From positions 1-5,449 of the forward strand of contig JBCBZE010000245.1 in assembly GCA_039815505.1 (NCBI GenBank): 5,449 bases of DNA. The letters run 5' to 3'. The notes under the pieces were generated by a model. That model saw only the letters and a program-made list of their open reading frames with translations. It ran no database searches and had not been told where the DNA came from. Positions 5,176-5,449 of the stretch are shown one piece after another. The position numbers were made by a program, and so were the translations under genes. Each line of letters opens with the position of its first letter. Position 1 is the first letter of the stretch. This stretch comes from CANLWN01 sp039815505. Lineage in GTDB: Bacteria; Bacteroidota; Bacteroidia; Flavobacteriales; Flavobacteriaceae.

Positions 5176-5322
5176 AATGTATAACCGCAATTACGGCGGA
5201 TTCGACTACCCTTCGACTGCGCTCAGGGCTGGCTGAATCCACTCGAAATTGCTAACACCTGTGCTAAACCGAAAATTAACGCATATAAACCCGTAACTGA
5301 CGGTTATATTAGACCGTTAGCA
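5166..5322. other. attC-like inter-gene element D
   Basis: It opens with TACTTGCAAC (5166-5175) and closes with ACCGTTAGCA (5313-5322). The inner boxes TATAACCG (5180-5187) and CGGTTATA (5301-5308) are perfectly complementary over 8 bp, the clearest arm pair of the array. The centre holds GGATTC (5198-5203) paired with GAATCC (5235-5240), enclosing a known flavobacterial short repeat. TGCTAAC also occurs inside, near 5250, complementary to the closing GTTAGCA, so an alternative inner fold is possible. No coding sequence is seen. Confidence 0.55.
5209..5228. repeat. Interspersed short palindromic repeat typical of Flavobacteriia
   Basis: CCCTTCGACTGCGCTCAGGG has CCCT and AGGG ends that pair around a GC-rich loop. 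From memory, this sequence and close variants occur between genes in many Bacteroidota genomes as REP-like hairpins. Here it forms the tip of element D and is much GC-richer than its surroundings. Confidence 0.55.
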
Positions 5323-5337
5323 AACATTTTGGCAGTA

Positions 5338-5449
5338 ATGAATAAATTTTTATCTATTTTCTTAATCAGTGTGACATTTTTTAGTTGTAAAAACAACACT
5401 ATTTCATATTTCGACCAAGAACCTCCTTCTACAATTCCTAAATTATTTG
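5338..5449 (+). CDS. Lipoprotein, N-terminal part, resembling PD40 (WD40-like) proteins (3' end outside window)
   Basis: The first 37 residues are present, cut by the window edge. MNKFLSIFLISVTFFSC is a lipoprotein signal peptide with lipobox FFSC and Cys17 as lipidation site. The following YFDQEPPSTIPKLF resembles the 'Y-x-GQ-x-PPG-x-TP-x-x-F' opening of Bacteroidota proteins that carry PD40/TolB-like beta-propeller repeats; here it is D in place of G and S in place of G, so the match is suggestive only. The ATG at 5338 opens the signal peptide and lies 22 bases after the GTT at the end of element D, the position expected for the first gene of a fourth cassette-like unit. Confidence 0.65.
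   Translation, partial: MNKFLSIFLISVTFFSCKNNTISYFDQEPPSTIPKLF

Noticed and set aside
2514..5322. CRISPR array
   Set aside because: The repeated parts are inverted-arm elements separated by genes of 600-900 bp, not short direct repeats with uniform spacers.

Overview
This window most likely comes from a flavobacterial chromosome (Bacteroidota). The evidence is a head-GIN (DUF2807) protein, a Bacteroidota-type lipoprotein start at the right edge, weak or absent Shine-Dalgarno sequences, and short intergenic repeats of a kind familiar from environmental Flavobacteriia. The genus cannot be read from the sequence.

Left part (1-2242), ordinary chromosome of moderate GC. The window opens inside folE (GTP cyclohydrolase I; the C-terminal 121 residues are present, with all zinc ligands). 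It is followed by a secreted head-GIN/DUF2807 protein with a plausible ECF-sigma promoter, then a small three-helix membrane protein of unknown function. Converging on these from the minus strand is an exported protein with two DUF302 domains. Its intrinsic terminator lies inside the last codons of the small membrane protein gene.

Boundary (2243-2524). This has no credible gene. It holds a 149-bp structure with 24-bp imperfect inverted arms and a central hairpin, then a perfect 10-bp palindrome. From here rightward the base composition becomes visibly AT-richer.

Right part (2514-5449), the most interesting region. Single genes are separated by structured elements of roughly 110-160 bp. Each element opens with an AAC-containing arm and closes with a GTT-containing arm. 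The outer ends match across each GENE, not across each element: 13 of 14 bases for the 3420-4301 gene, 13 of 14 for the 4501-5100 gene, and 14 of 17 for the 2525-3244 gene. The matching sequence differs from gene to gene. This is the pattern expected if each gene plus its downstream element once existed as a circle, as with integron gene cassettes and attC sites, although the core boxes do not fit the classical GTTRRRY consensus. The cargo is a four-helix membrane protein with a cysteine cluster, a lipoprotein, a membrane-anchored coiled-coil protein, and the start of a second lipoprotein that resembles PD40 (WD40-like) proteins. All are predicted envelope proteins. No integrase is present in the window, so the mobilising enzyme is unknown and the cassette reading remains an inference from the DNA pattern.
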